Source of the DNA: an uncultured Aquimarina sp.
GTDB lineage: Bacteria > Bacteroidota > Bacteroidia > Flavobacteriales > Flavobacteriaceae
NCBI RefSeq assembly: GCF_947500065.1
Contig: NZ_CANMQT010000004.1
Location: forward strand, 62,001-126,000
DNA length: 64,000 nt
Direction of reading: 5' to 3'
Of this stretch, positions 54,132 to 62,835 are shown in pieces. The position numbers and the translations under genes are program-made. Below the pieces are notes generated by a model. The model saw only the letters and a list, made by a program, of their open reading frames with translations. It searched no databases and was not told the DNA's origin. The stretch's first letter is position 1; each line of letters opens with the position of its first letter.

Positions 54132-55659
54132 CATCATTAGAATCATTTATGCTACTCCCGAAAGCCTCATCTGCACTAGGAAGATGTTTTGTACTAAAAG
54201 GATCTTCTTCTTCTTTACCGTCATTCATTTTAGAATGAAACTCAAAAGGAGTACTAAAGTCATCTAAGTTATCAAATTTACCTAAGTGACCAATGAATTT
54301 TAACCTTATATTTTCTAAACCACCATTACGGTGCTTAGCTACAATAAATTCTCCTTGACCTTGGGTAGGTGATCTTTCTTCATCATCCCATTCATCAATC
54401 TTATAATATTCAGGTCTAAATATAAATGCTACAATATCCGCATCTTGCTCAATCGCTCCAGATTCCCTTAGATCACTCAATAATGGACGTTTACTTCCTC
54501 CACGCGTTTCTACAGCACGCGATAGCTGCGATAATGCAATAACTGGTATATTTAATTCTTTTGCTAATGCCTTAAGGTTACGAGAGATTGTCGAGATTTC
54601 CTGTTCACGATTTCCGTTCTTACCACTTCCACCTGCAGTCATCAACTGTAAATAATCTATTACAATCATTCGTATTCCGTGCTGAGAAGCCAAACGTCTT
54701 GCTTTAGCTCTTAAATCAAATATAGAAAGAGAAGGTGTGTCATCTATAAAAAGTGGTGCTTTTTCTAAATCTTTTACTTTTACGTTAAGTTGTTCCCATT
54801 CGTGTTTTTCTAGCTTACCAGTACGTAATTTTTCTGAAGAAAGACCAGTTTCAGAAGAAATCAAACGTGTAATTAATTGTACAGAGGACATCTCTAATGA
54901 GAAGAATGCAACAGGAATATTAGCACCAACAGACATATTTCTTGCCATTGATAATGTCAAAGCTGTTTTACCCATACCTGGACGTGCCGCAACAATAATT
55001 AAATCACTGGGTTGCCAACCTGAGGTCAATTTATCTAACTTATCAAAACCAGAAGGCACACCACTCATTCCTTCTTTATTTGATATTTCCTGAATCTTTT
55101 TCTTAGCTTGAATTACTAAATTCTGAGCACTCTCTGTTGATCTTTTAATATTACCCTGAGTTACTTCATACAATCTCGACTCGGCCATATCCAAAAGATC
55201 GAAAACATCTGCAGTCTCATCATAAGACTCTTCAATAATTTCGTTAGATATTTTAATTAAGCTACGCTGAATATATTTCTGCAAAATTATACGCGCATGA
55301 AACTCAATATGTGCTGAAGATGCTACCTTTTGAGTTAGTTGTATAAGATAATATTCCCCACCTGCTAATTCTAATTTTGCATCTTTCTTAAGCTGACTGG
55401 AAACCGTTAATAAGTCAATTGGTTCTGAATTTTCGAAGAGTTTGAATATTGCTTCAAAAATGTATTTATGAGATTCTCTATAGAATACATCAGGATTAAG
55501 GATGTCGATAATTTCATCTACACCCTTCTTATCAATCATCATTGCTCCAAGCACAACTTCCTCTAAATCAGTTGCTTGAGGAGGTATTTTTCCTTTTTCC
55601 AGCGAAATTACGTTCCCCCGACCGTAATTAGATTGCTGAGTTTGCTGTACTTTTTCCAT
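54112..55659 (-). CDS. dnaB: Replicative DNA helicase DnaB
   Basis: 515 residues from the ATG at 55659 (a GTG two codons upstream is the alternative). The N-terminal helicase domain has LEEVVLGAMMIDKKGVDEI. The RecA-like ATPase has Walker A AARPGMGKTALTL (about 225-235), Walker B-like MIVIDYLQLMT, and the arginine-finger region LRESGAIEQDADIV. It unwinds DNA at the fork. A well-formed housekeeping promoter lies upstream. Confidence 0.96.
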   Translation of the reverse strand: MEKVQQTQQSNYGRGNVISLEKGKIPPQATDLEEVVLGAMMIDKKGVDEIIDILNPDVFYRESHKYIFEAIFKLFENSEPIDLLTVSSQLKKDAKLELAGGEYYLIQLTQKVASSAHIEFHARIILQKYIQRSLIKISNEIIEESYDETADVFDLLDMAESRLYEVTQGNIKRSTESAQNLVIQAKKKIQEISNKEGMSGVPSGFDKLDKLTSGWQPSDLIIVAARPGMGKTALTLSMARNMSVGANIPVAFFSLEMSSVQLITRLISSETGLSSEKLRTGKLEKHEWEQLNVKVKDLEKAPLFIDDTPSLSIFDLRAKARRLASQHGIRMIVIDYLQLMTAGGSGKNGNREQEISTISRNLKALAKELNIPVIALSQLSRAVETRGGSKRPLLSDLRESGAIEQDADIVAFIFRPEYYKIDEWDDEERSPTQGQGEFIVAKHRNGGLENIRLKFIGHLGKFDNLDDFSTPFEFHSKMNDGKEEEDPFSTKHLPSADEAFGSSINDSNDDDDVPF

Positions 55660-55700
55660 AACCACGAATGTAAAAAAATTGTAAAGAGGCGGACCTTATA

Positions 55701-55731
55701 CAAAGGTAATGAATGTTCACCGGTCTTCAAC
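55701..55731 (-). promoter_or_regulatory. Housekeeping promoter of dnaB
   Basis: Minus strand GTTG (55731-55728), exactly 19 bases, then TACCTTTG (55708-55701), an exact TAnnTTTG. The transcript would start near 55694, giving a leader of about 35 bases. Confidence 0.75.
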
Positions 55732-55774
55732 AAATGGACTGTTGATAACTTAATTATATTGTTAATAAGCATAA

Positions 55775-55805
55775 AAAAATCTGAAGTCAAAAACTTCAGA
55801 TTTTT
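55775..55805 (-). terminator. Terminator after accA
   Basis: aaaaatctgaagt pairs with acttcagattttt, followed on the minus strand by further Ts. It separates accA from dnaB. Confidence 0.9.
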
Positions 55806-55827
55806 GTGTCAAGTGATTTATTAGGGG

Positions 55828-56781
55828 TTAGCCTTTAAAGACTCCCATATTAGCATATTTATCCATACGCTTTTCAACCAATTCTTCTGGTGATAAGTTT
55901 TTCATCTCATCAAAAGAAGATAAAATTGTATCTCGTACGGTTTTGAATGTTTTTTCACGATCACTATGTGCCCCACCAAGTGGTTCTCTTACGATTTCAT
56001 CAACTACTTTGAGTTTGGCACTGTCTTTTGCTGTTAGTTTTAATGCTTCTGCCGCAATTTCTTTTTGCTCCCAACTTCTCCATAGGATAGAAGAACAATT
56101 TTCTGGAGAGATCACAGAATACCATGCATTCTCTAACATTAATACTTTATCACCTACTCCTATTCCTAAAGCTCCACCACTAGCACCTTCTCCAATGATA
56201 ATAACAATTATAGGCACCTTAAGACGAGTCATTTCCAGGATATTTCTAGCAATAGCTTCTCCTTGGCCTCTTTCTTCAGCTTCTAAGCCTGGATAAGCAC
56301 CAGGAGTATCTATAAAACTAACTACAGGAATACCAAATTTTTCCGCACTTTTCATTAAACGAAGTGCTTTTCTATATCCTTCAGGATTAGCCATACCAAA
56401 ATTACGATATTGTCTTGTTTTGGTATTATATCCTTTTTGTTGTCCTATAAACATGAAGCTTTGGTCTCCAATTTTGCCAAGACCTCCTATCATAGCTTTA
56501 TCATCCTTAACATTACGATCTCCATGTAATTCTAAGAAAGAATCTCCACAGATTGCATTAATGTAATCTAAGGTATATGGTCTAGATGGATGTCTGGATA
56601 ACTGGACACGTTGCCAAGCTGTAAGGTTCTTATATATTTCCTTTTTAGTCTCGTTCAACTTCTTTTCGATTTGCTTGCAGGTGTCAGTAACATCAACGTC
56701 ACTTTCCGCTCCTATAGCGCAAGCTTTCTCAAATTGTTCCTCGAGTTCTTTTATGGGGAGTTCAAATTCTAAATATTCCAT
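55828..56781 (-). CDS. accA: Acetyl-CoA carboxylase carboxyltransferase subunit alpha
   Basis: 317 residues. Core blocks are [63 protein letters not shown] and [11 protein letters not shown]. It carries out the carboxyl transfer to acetyl-CoA in fatty acid synthesis with AccD, which is not in this window. It stands alone between an EamA gene and dnaB. Confidence 0.97.
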   Translation of the reverse strand: MEYLEFELPIKELEEQFEKACAIGAESDVDVTDTCKQIEKKLNETKKEIYKNLTAWQRVQLSRHPSRPYTLDYINAICGDSFLELHGDRNVKDDKAMIGGLGKIGDQSFMFIGQQKGYNTKTRQYRNFGMANPEGYRKALRLMKSAEKFGIPVVSFIDTPGAYPGLEAEERGQGEAIARNILEMTRLKVPIIVIIIGEGASGGALGIGVGDKVLMLENAWYSVISPENCSSILWRSWEQKEIAAEALKLTAKDSAKLKVVDEIVREPLGGAHSDREKTFKTVRDTILSSFDEMKNLSPEELVEKRMDKYANMGVFKG

Positions 56782-56822
56782 ATCAAGAATATATTTATTT
56801 TATTTTAACTAGGGTTAGCGGA

Positions 56823-56830
56823 CAAATATA
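56823..56830 (-). promoter_or_regulatory. Possible -7 element (TATATTTG) for accA
   Basis: TATATTTG on the minus strand fits TAnnTTTG, 41 bases before the ATG. A matching TTTG at 19 bases was not found. Confidence 0.35.
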
Positions 56831-56853
56831 AAACAATACTTGTTAAACTAGTA

Positions 56854-57768
56854 TTAAGACCTTTGTCTTTTTATTTTTTTAATGTTTTTAAATATTCCAT
56901 TTAGCACAACAGTGCCTAATATAATAAGGGCTCCGTAATAAAACCCAGGGTTCATTTTTTCTGAATCACCAAAAATAAAAAAAGCCAGTACTATTCCATA
57001 AACTGGTTCTAAATTAATTGTTAGCATCACTGTATAAGGACTTAAGTATTTCATTACCTGAACAGAACCAATAAAAGCATAGGCTGTACAAAAAGATGCC
57101 AAAATAATAAGGTATATCCAATCGGATGTTGACAATTGAAAGAAAGAAACAGAAAAACCATCATTCTCGTTTCCAAAAAAGGAAATCCCTATTAAATAGA
57201 TGGTCACAAAACCTACTCCACTTAATAGTTCGTAAAAAGAAATCATCGACGGCGAATATTGTTGTGCTATTTTTCCGTTTATCAAAGAAAAAACTGAAGA
57301 CAAAAATGCAGAACATATCGCATAAATAATCCCTAAAAAATAATCTCCTTCTACATTAAAAATAATGTATAAACCAGAAATCACCATAAGACCAAATACA
57401 ACTTCATACCAAATTAATTTCCTTTTATAGAAAATTGGTTCTAAAATTGAAGTAAAAAATGCTCCGGTAGAAAGAACAGCTAAAGTTATAGAAACATTAG
57501 ATACTTTTATTGCTGCAAAAAAAGTAATCCAATGCAATGCAATGATTGCTCCAGCTACACATAAAGTAACTAAAAGCTTTTTAGAAATGTTTATGGAAAT
57601 TTTTCTGAAATAGATGTAGATATAAATAAACCCTGAAGCCATTAACATTCTATACCAAACTAAAGGCAATGCATCAATAGAGATCAATTCTCCTAGTATC
57701 GCTGTAAAACCCCATACAAATACGATAAAATGAAAGTGCAGATAGTTCTGAAGCTTAACGTTTGGCAT
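56854..57768 (-). CDS. EamA/DMT-family transporter
   Basis: 304 residues with about ten membrane segments in two EamA halves. Family text includes the opening VWGFTAILGELISIDALPLVWYR in two parts, and FIGSVQVMKYLSPYTVMLTI with NLEPVYGIVLAFFIFGD in the second half. It is a drug/metabolite-type exporter of unknown substrate. It overlaps the upstream LptF/LptG-type gene by 14 bp, so it is probably cotranscribed with it and with tgt. Confidence 0.9.
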   Translation of the reverse strand: MPNVKLQNYLHFHFIVFVWGFTAILGELISIDALPLVWYRMLMASGFIYIYIYFRKISINISKKLLVTLCVAGAIIALHWITFFAAIKVSNVSITLAVLSTGAFFTSILEPIFYKRKLIWYEVVFGLMVISGLYIIFNVEGDYFLGIIYAICSAFLSSVFSLINGKIAQQYSPSMISFYELLSGVGFVTIYLIGISFFGNENDGFSVSFFQLSTSDWIYLIILASFCTAYAFIGSVQVMKYLSPYTVMLTINLEPVYGIVLAFFIFGDSEKMNPGFYYGALIILGTVVLNGIFKNIKKIKRQRS

Positions 57769-58825
57769 TATACAATAGATAAATTGCTAAAATTCCAAAA
57801 GAAACATTCGGAAACCATACCGCTACTAATGGTGGAAAATCAGATTGGTTAGCCATAGTACCTAATACTTTATCAAAAAAGATGAAAATAAAGGCTAACG
57901 AAATACCTACAGCTAAGTTAATCCCCATTCCTCCTCTTCTTTTCATAGAAGAAACTGCCACACCTATTACTGTAAGAATAAATGCTGAAATAGGAATACT
58001 CCATCTTTTATAAGCTACCACTTTATAACGATTAATATCTGAAGACCCTCTTTTGCTTTCTTTTTCGATAAACTTACTTAATTGCATATAATTAAGTGTT
58101 TCCGCAACATAGGTTACTGGTGTAAATTCATCAATATTAAATGGCAAAACTGTATCCTTCTTTCTAGCTTTTTCTATAATATCCCCATCTTCCAATATAG
58201 TACGTTTTACAAAATCTCTTAATTCATAAATACTGTCCTTAGAGGTAATTGTTCTTGCTGAAATTTTAGTCACTAACTTATTTCCATCAAAGTATTCTAA
58301 TGTAAAATTAGTTGCCTTTTTTTGAAGTGGTTTAAAATCATTAGCATACAAAAAAATACTATCGTTTAATTGTCTATATACATTTCTGGTTTCCTGAACT
58401 TTTTTACCCTTTTTTAGATAAGAATATTTAAATTCATTAAATCCCTGACTTGCCTTAGGTGCTAAAAACAATCCCATTGCTAACGCTCCTAAACAAATAA
58501 TAATCGCTCCTATTATATAAGGTCTAAGGAATCTCCAAAACGAAACTCCAGAACTTAAGAAAGCAATAATTTCGGTTTTATTAGCTAATTTAGAAGTAAA
58601 CCAAATCACTGAAAGAAAAACAAACAATGGGAACAATAGGTTTGCAAAATAGACCGTAAAATCAAGATAATAAGATACAACCGCAGTAAAAGGAACTTTG
58701 TGTTCCAACATATTATCAATCTTTTCCGAAAGATCTACTATGATACCAATAGGAATAAATAAAAGAATCATTGCGAAAAATGTTCCTAGATATCTTTTGA
58801 GTATGTACCAATCTAATATTTTCAA
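57755..58825 (-). CDS. LptF/LptG-family permease
   Basis: 356 residues from a TTG start at 58825, one base after the tgt stop. Six membrane segments flank a periplasmic jellyroll-like domain (about 130-250). Family motifs are the opening ILKRYLGTFF and WFTSKLANKTEIIAFLSSGV, with VVAYKRWSIPISAFILTVIG before the last membrane segments. LptF/LptG move lipopolysaccharide with LptB; which of the two this is cannot be told. It sits between tgt and the EamA gene. Confidence 0.9.
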   Translation of the reverse strand: MKILDWYILKRYLGTFFAMILLFIPIGIIVDLSEKIDNMLEHKVPFTAVVSYYLDFTVYFANLLFPLFVFLSVIWFTSKLANKTEIIAFLSSGVSFWRFLRPYIIGAIIICLGALAMGLFLAPKASQGFNEFKYSYLKKGKKVQETRNVYRQLNDSIFLYANDFKPLQKKATNFTLEYFDGNKLVTKISARTITSKDSIYELRDFVKRTILEDGDIIEKARKKDTVLPFNIDEFTPVTYVAETLNYMQLSKFIEKESKRGSSDINRYKVVAYKRWSIPISAFILTVIGVAVSSMKRRGGMGINLAVGISLAFIFIFFDKVLGTMANQSDFPPLVAVWFPNVSFGILAIYLLYNAKR

Positions 58826-58826
58826 A

Positions 58827-59957
58827 TTATAATCTTTTATCCATTTGTTTAACCATCATATTTTTCCAGGAATAAAAATCACCCGCCAAGATATGTTTTC
58901 TAGCTTCTCGAGTCAACCATAAATAGAAGCCTAAATTATGTATTGTTGCTATTTGTTTTCCTAATAATTCATTTACCGAAAAAAGATGTTTCAAGTATGC
59001 CTTAGAATACTCTGTGTCTACATATGTAATTCCCATTTCATCTATAGGCGAAAAATCATCTTCCCATTTTTTATTCTTCATATTCATTGTACCATGAGCA
59101 GTAAAAAGCATTCCATTACGAGCATTACGAGTAGGCATAACACAATCGAACATATCAATTCCCAATGCAATATTCTCTAATATATTAATAGGTGTTCCTA
59201 CGCCCATTAAATATCTCGGTTTATCTTCCGGTAAAATTTCTGTTACTACTTCTGTCATTGCATACATTTCTTCAGCCGGTTCTCCAACAGACAATCCCCC
59301 TATTGCATTGCCTTGGGCTCCAGCATTAGCAATATACTCTGCAGACTGTTTTCTAAGGTCTTTATAAGTACTTCCTTGTACAATCGGAAAAAAAGTCTGA
59401 TCATATCCATATTTAACCGGAATTTTTTCGAGATGTTGCATACATCTGTCTAACCACCTGTGCGTCATATGCATACTTCTTTTAGCATATCCATAATCAC
59501 AAGGATATGGCGTACATTCATCAAAAGCCATGATAATATCTGCTCCTATAGTACGCTGTATTTCCATCACATTTTCTGGAGTAAACACATGATAAGAACC
59601 ATCAATATGAGATTTAAATTTAACACCTTCTTCCTTAATTTTACGATTTGCAGATAAAGAATATACCTGATATCCTCCACTATCGGTAAGAATATTTCGA
59701 TCCCAATTCATAAACTTATGCAATCCTCCTGCCTTTTCCAAAATCGGCGTCTGCGGCCTGAGATACAGATGATATGTATTTCCCAAAATAATATCAGGGT
59801 TAATATCATTTTTCAGTTCTCTCTGATGCACTCCCTTTACGGTACCAACAGTACCAACAGGCATAAAGATTGGAGTTTCAATAACTCCGTGATCAGTTGT
59901 TATTTTTCCAGCTCTTGCCTTGCTTTGAGGATCAGTAGATAATAGGTCGAATTGCAT
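58827..59957 (-). CDS. tgt: Queuine tRNA-ribosyltransferase (TGT), without the zinc-binding cysteines
   Basis: 376 residues. The barrel carries LTDSGGYQVYS (Asp92), FDECTPYP, IGGLSVGEP and FDCVMPTRNARNG with nucleophile Asp271. The segment that in most bacterial Tgt holds CxCxxC (about residues 304-318) reads SPIDEMGITYVDTEYS and has no cysteine, while AYLKHL follows as usual. It exchanges guanine 34 for preQ1 in tRNAs with GUN anticodons. It starts a run with the LptF/LptG and EamA genes. A -7 element lies 20 bases upstream. Confidence 0.94.
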   Translation of the reverse strand: MQFDLLSTDPQSKARAGKITTDHGVIETPIFMPVGTVGTVKGVHQRELKNDINPDIILGNTYHLYLRPQTPILEKAGGLHKFMNWDRNILTDSGGYQVYSLSANRKIKEEGVKFKSHIDGSYHVFTPENVMEIQRTIGADIIMAFDECTPYPCDYGYAKRSMHMTHRWLDRCMQHLEKIPVKYGYDQTFFPIVQGSTYKDLRKQSAEYIANAGAQGNAIGGLSVGEPAEEMYAMTEVVTEILPEDKPRYLMGVGTPINILENIALGIDMFDCVMPTRNARNGMLFTAHGTMNMKNKKWEDDFSPIDEMGITYVDTEYSKAYLKHLFSVNELLGKQIATIHNLGFYLWLTREARKHILAGDFYSWKNMMVKQMDKRL

Positions 59958-59977
59958 AATTTTTATTTCGTAGAGCG

Positions 59978-59985
59978 CAAAGATA
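59978..59985 (-). promoter_or_regulatory. -7 element (TATCTTTG) for tgt
   Basis: TATCTTTG on the minus strand fits TAnnTTTG, 20 bases before the tgt ATG. The box 19 bases further up is not TTTG, so the match is partial. Confidence 0.45.
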
Positions 59986-60072
59986 ACTAACTAAAACTAC
60001 TTTGATAAAGTGAAGATTGCGAAAACTTTTCGTTATTAACAATAGTATCTTGATTAAAAGGTGATCAGACAT

Positions 60073-60103
60073 TTTGCCACGGTTATCAAAACCTTTATTT
60101 TTG
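60073..60103 (+). promoter_or_regulatory. Consensus Bacteroidota promoter for the transketolase genes
   Basis: TTTG (60073-60076), exactly 19 bases, then TATTTTTG (60096-60103). Both boxes and the spacing fit the sigma-ABfr type consensus. The ATG lies 31 bases further on. Confidence 0.85.
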
Positions 60104-60134
60104 CGCCTTAATCATTAAGCCAATTAGCATAGCA

Positions 60135-60980
60135 ATGCCAAAAACACAACAATTAGAAGATTTTGTAACTCAGGTTCGTAGAGATATTCTGCGACAAGTT
60201 CACAAAGTAAACTCAGGGCATCCAGGTGGTTCTCTGGGATGCACAGAATTTTTTGTAGCTCTTTATCAAGAAATTCTAGAAAGAAAAGATGGTTTCGATA
60301 TGGATGGAAAAGAAGAAGATCTTTTTTTCTTATCTAACGGACATATCTCTCCAGTTTTTTATAGTGTATTAGCGAGAAGTGGGTATTTTCCGGTGGAAGA
60401 GTTAAACACATTCAGATTAATTAACAGTAGACTTCAGGGACACCCTACCACACATGAAGGTCTTCCGGGTATCCGAATTGCTTCAGGATCTCTTGGACAA
60501 GGAATGTCTGTAGCTATCGGAGCTGCGCAAGCAAAAAAACTGAACAATGACAACCATATTGTATACAGTCTTCATGGAGATGGAGAGTTACAAGAAGGAC
60601 AGGTTTGGGAAGCAGCTATGTATGCTTCTGGAAAAAAAGTGGACAATCTTATCTCTACTATCGACCTTAACGGACAACAAATTGACGGATCAACGGATGA
60701 TGTATTGCCTTTAGGTAGTCTTAGAGCTAAATTTGAGGCTTTTGGTTGGGATGTTATGGAAATTAAAGAAGGAAATAACATTACAGCTGTAATCGAAGGC
60801 TTAAAGGAAGCAAAAAGCAGAACTGGAAAAGGAAAACCAGTTTGTATATTAATGCATACTGTAATGGGTAATGGAGTAGATTTTATGATGCACACACATG
60901 CTTGGCACGGTAAAGCTCCAAATGACGAACAATTAGAAATAGGTTTAGCACAAAACCCTGAGACTTTAGGAGACTATTAA
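60135..60980 (+). CDS. Transketolase, N-terminal (TPP-binding) subunit
   Basis: 281 residues. The thiamine-pyrophosphate domain has GHPGGSLGCTEFFVALY, HGDGELQEGQVWEAAM and IDLNGQQIDGST. It is half of a split transketolase; the other half follows after 51 bp. Together they move two-carbon units in the pentose phosphate pathway. It starts behind a consensus promoter. Confidence 0.95.
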   Translation: MPKTQQLEDFVTQVRRDILRQVHKVNSGHPGGSLGCTEFFVALYQEILERKDGFDMDGKEEDLFFLSNGHISPVFYSVLARSGYFPVEELNTFRLINSRLQGHPTTHEGLPGIRIASGSLGQGMSVAIGAAQAKKLNNDNHIVYSLHGDGELQEGQVWEAAMYASGKKVDNLISTIDLNGQQIDGSTDDVLPLGSLRAKFEAFGWDVMEIKEGNNITAVIEGLKEAKSRTGKGKPVCILMHTVMGNGVDFMMHTHAWHGKAPNDEQLEIGLAQNPETLGDY

Positions 60981-61031
60981 GGCATACAAAAGAGATTTCT
61001 GTAAAACAGAAATTACTTAAAAAAAATATTC

Positions 61032-61985
61032 ATGAAAAAATATATAGATACAGGAAAAAAAGATACTCGCTCTGGTTTTGGAGTTGGTCTTGAAGTACTT
61101 GGAAAAACAAACGAAAATGTTGTAGCACTTTGTGCGGATCTTATAGGTTCTCTAAAAATGGATGCATTTATAGCAAACAATCCGGATCGTTTTTTTCAGA
61201 TAGGAATTGCTGAAGCTAATATGATGGGAATTGCAGCTGGATTAACTATTGGAGGCAAAATACCTTTTACTGGAACATTTGCTAATTTTTCTACTGGTCG
61301 AGTTTATGATCAGATTCGTCAATCCATTGCTTACAGCGGGAAAAACGTGAAAATATGTGCATCTCATGCTGGTTTAACACTGGGAGAAGATGGTGCAACA
61401 CACCAGATTTTAGAAGATATTGGGTTGATGAAAATGTTACCAGGAATGGTAGTAATAAATCCTTGTGACTTTAATCAAACCAAAGCTGCTACTATTGCAA
61501 TAGCAGAATATGAAGGTCCTGTATACTTACGTTTCGGAAGACCTAAAGTAGCTAATTTCACTCCTGAAGATCAAAAATTCGAAATAGGAAAAGCTGTTCA
61601 TTTACAAGATGGTTCTGATGTAACAATTGTAGCTACAGGTCACCTTGTATGGGAAGCATTAATAGCTGCTGAAGCTCTACATGCAAAAGGAATTAGCGCT
61701 GAAGTGATTAACATCCATACTATAAAACCACTTGATAACGAAGCTATCTTAAATTCGGTTAAAAAGACAGGTTGTATTGTTACTGCAGAAGAGCATAACT
61801 TCTTAGGAGGTCTTGGAGAAAGTGTATCTAGAGTACTAGCTCAAAACTACCCAGTTCCACAAGAGTTTATTGCTACTAATGATACTTTTGGTGAAAGCGG
61901 AACTCCAGATCAACTTATGGAAAAATACGGATTAAACGCTGAAGCTATAACAAACGCTGTAGAAAAAGTTATAAAGAGAAAATAA
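61032..61985 (+). CDS. Transketolase, C-terminal (pyrimidine-binding and C-domain) subunit
   Basis: 317 residues. It contains the Pyr domain with QIGIAEANMMGIAAGLTIGG and HAGLTLGEDGATHQ, then a C-terminal domain with EHNFLGGLGESVSRVL. It completes the active site with the N-terminal subunit encoded just upstream. A terminator follows. Confidence 0.95.
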   Translation: MKKYIDTGKKDTRSGFGVGLEVLGKTNENVVALCADLIGSLKMDAFIANNPDRFFQIGIAEANMMGIAAGLTIGGKIPFTGTFANFSTGRVYDQIRQSIAYSGKNVKICASHAGLTLGEDGATHQILEDIGLMKMLPGMVVINPCDFNQTKAATIAIAEYEGPVYLRFGRPKVANFTPEDQKFEIGKAVHLQDGSDVTIVATGHLVWEALIAAEALHAKGISAEVINIHTIKPLDNEAILNSVKKTGCIVTAEEHNFLGGLGESVSRVLAQNYPVPQEFIATNDTFGESGTPDQLMEKYGLNAEAITNAVEKVIKRK

Positions 61986-62016
61986 CATTCAGCATTTAAA
62001 CACAATTAATTCTTAG

Positions 62017-62048
62017 AGCCTTCCATAAAAAAATGGAAGGCTTTTTTA
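62017..62048 (+). terminator. Terminator after the transketolase genes
   Basis: gccttccat pairs with atggaaggc and is followed by six Ts. Confidence 0.88.
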
Positions 62049-62151
62049 TTGGTTATTAGAATAATCTGATGCTATTGTCGTTATAAAAGAAACACTGACC
62101 TCTACCAAAAAATAGTTAATTATTTTATTCATCTTTTAAAACTCATTTAAA

Positions 62152-62769
62152 ATGAAAAATGTATTAGTGTTTTTAATTCTTTTCAACTCCTTCGGACTTA
62201 TCGCACAAGAAAAAGGAATTAACTTCGGTGTAAAAGCTGGTCTTAATTATGGAGATAATGGTAAAATTGAATTCAATGATGTCACCAATGCTGGTAGTAA
62301 TTTACTATCAGAAAATGCTGATGATCGCGTAGGTTATCACATTGGTCTTTTTTTAAGAGGAGATATTACCGAAAATTTTTATCTAAAACCTGAATTACAG
62401 TATACCCAGAACAGTAGTTCTTACTCTTTTAACAACAGAAAATTAGACTATAATCTAAAAAAGTTGGATCTACCTATTTTAGCAGGAATATACCTCCTAG
62501 GACCTTTACATGTTTTTGGTGGTCCTTCTTTACAGTACATTGTAGATAACGACTTAGAAGATGTACGATTAAGTGAAGTTAAAAACGAGTTCACTGTGGG
62601 TGTTCAATTTGGAGTAGGACTACAGATAAGACGTCTTAATATCGATCTAAGATACGAAAGAGGAATTAGCAAAAACCAAGCTCAGGCAATTGACGAAAAT
62701 ACTGGTCAGGCCATCAGAGTGGATTCCAGACCAAATCAATTTATACTAAGTGTAGCTTTAGATTTGTAA
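62152..62769 (+). CDS. Outer-membrane beta-barrel protein (PorT-like/porin family)
   Basis: 205 residues. A signal peptide (ending GLIAQ) precedes alternating barrel strands such as INFGVKAGLNYG, YHIGLFLRGDI, FYLKPELQYTQ and LNIDLRYERGI, ending in a strand QFILSVALDL. This is the small eight-strand-type barrel frequent in Bacteroidota. Similarity to PorT is only structural and no T9SS role is claimed. The gene ends in a palindromic terminator shared with the next gene. Confidence 0.87.
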   Translation: MKNVLVFLILFNSFGLIAQEKGINFGVKAGLNYGDNGKIEFNDVTNAGSNLLSENADDRVGYHIGLFLRGDITENFYLKPELQYTQNSSSYSFNNRKLDYNLKKLDLPILAGIYLLGPLHVFGGPSLQYIVDNDLEDVRLSEVKNEFTVGVQFGVGLQIRRLNIDLRYERGISKNQAQAIDENTGQAIRVDSRPNQFILSVALDL

Positions 62770-62773
62770 TTTC

Positions 62774-62835
62774 CTAAAAATAATATTTAAAAAAGCCCGG
62801 TAAATTTACCGGGCTTTTTTAAATATTATTTTTAG
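62774..62835. terminator. Perfect 62-bp palindrome acting as a bidirectional terminator
   Basis: The arms of 31 bases are exact reverse complements about position 62804/62805. The core is aaaaaagcccggtaaa and its mirror. The outer right arm runs across the stop codon (62832-62834) of the following minus-strand gene. Both convergent genes gain a GC-rich stem and a T run from one element. Confidence 0.92.
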
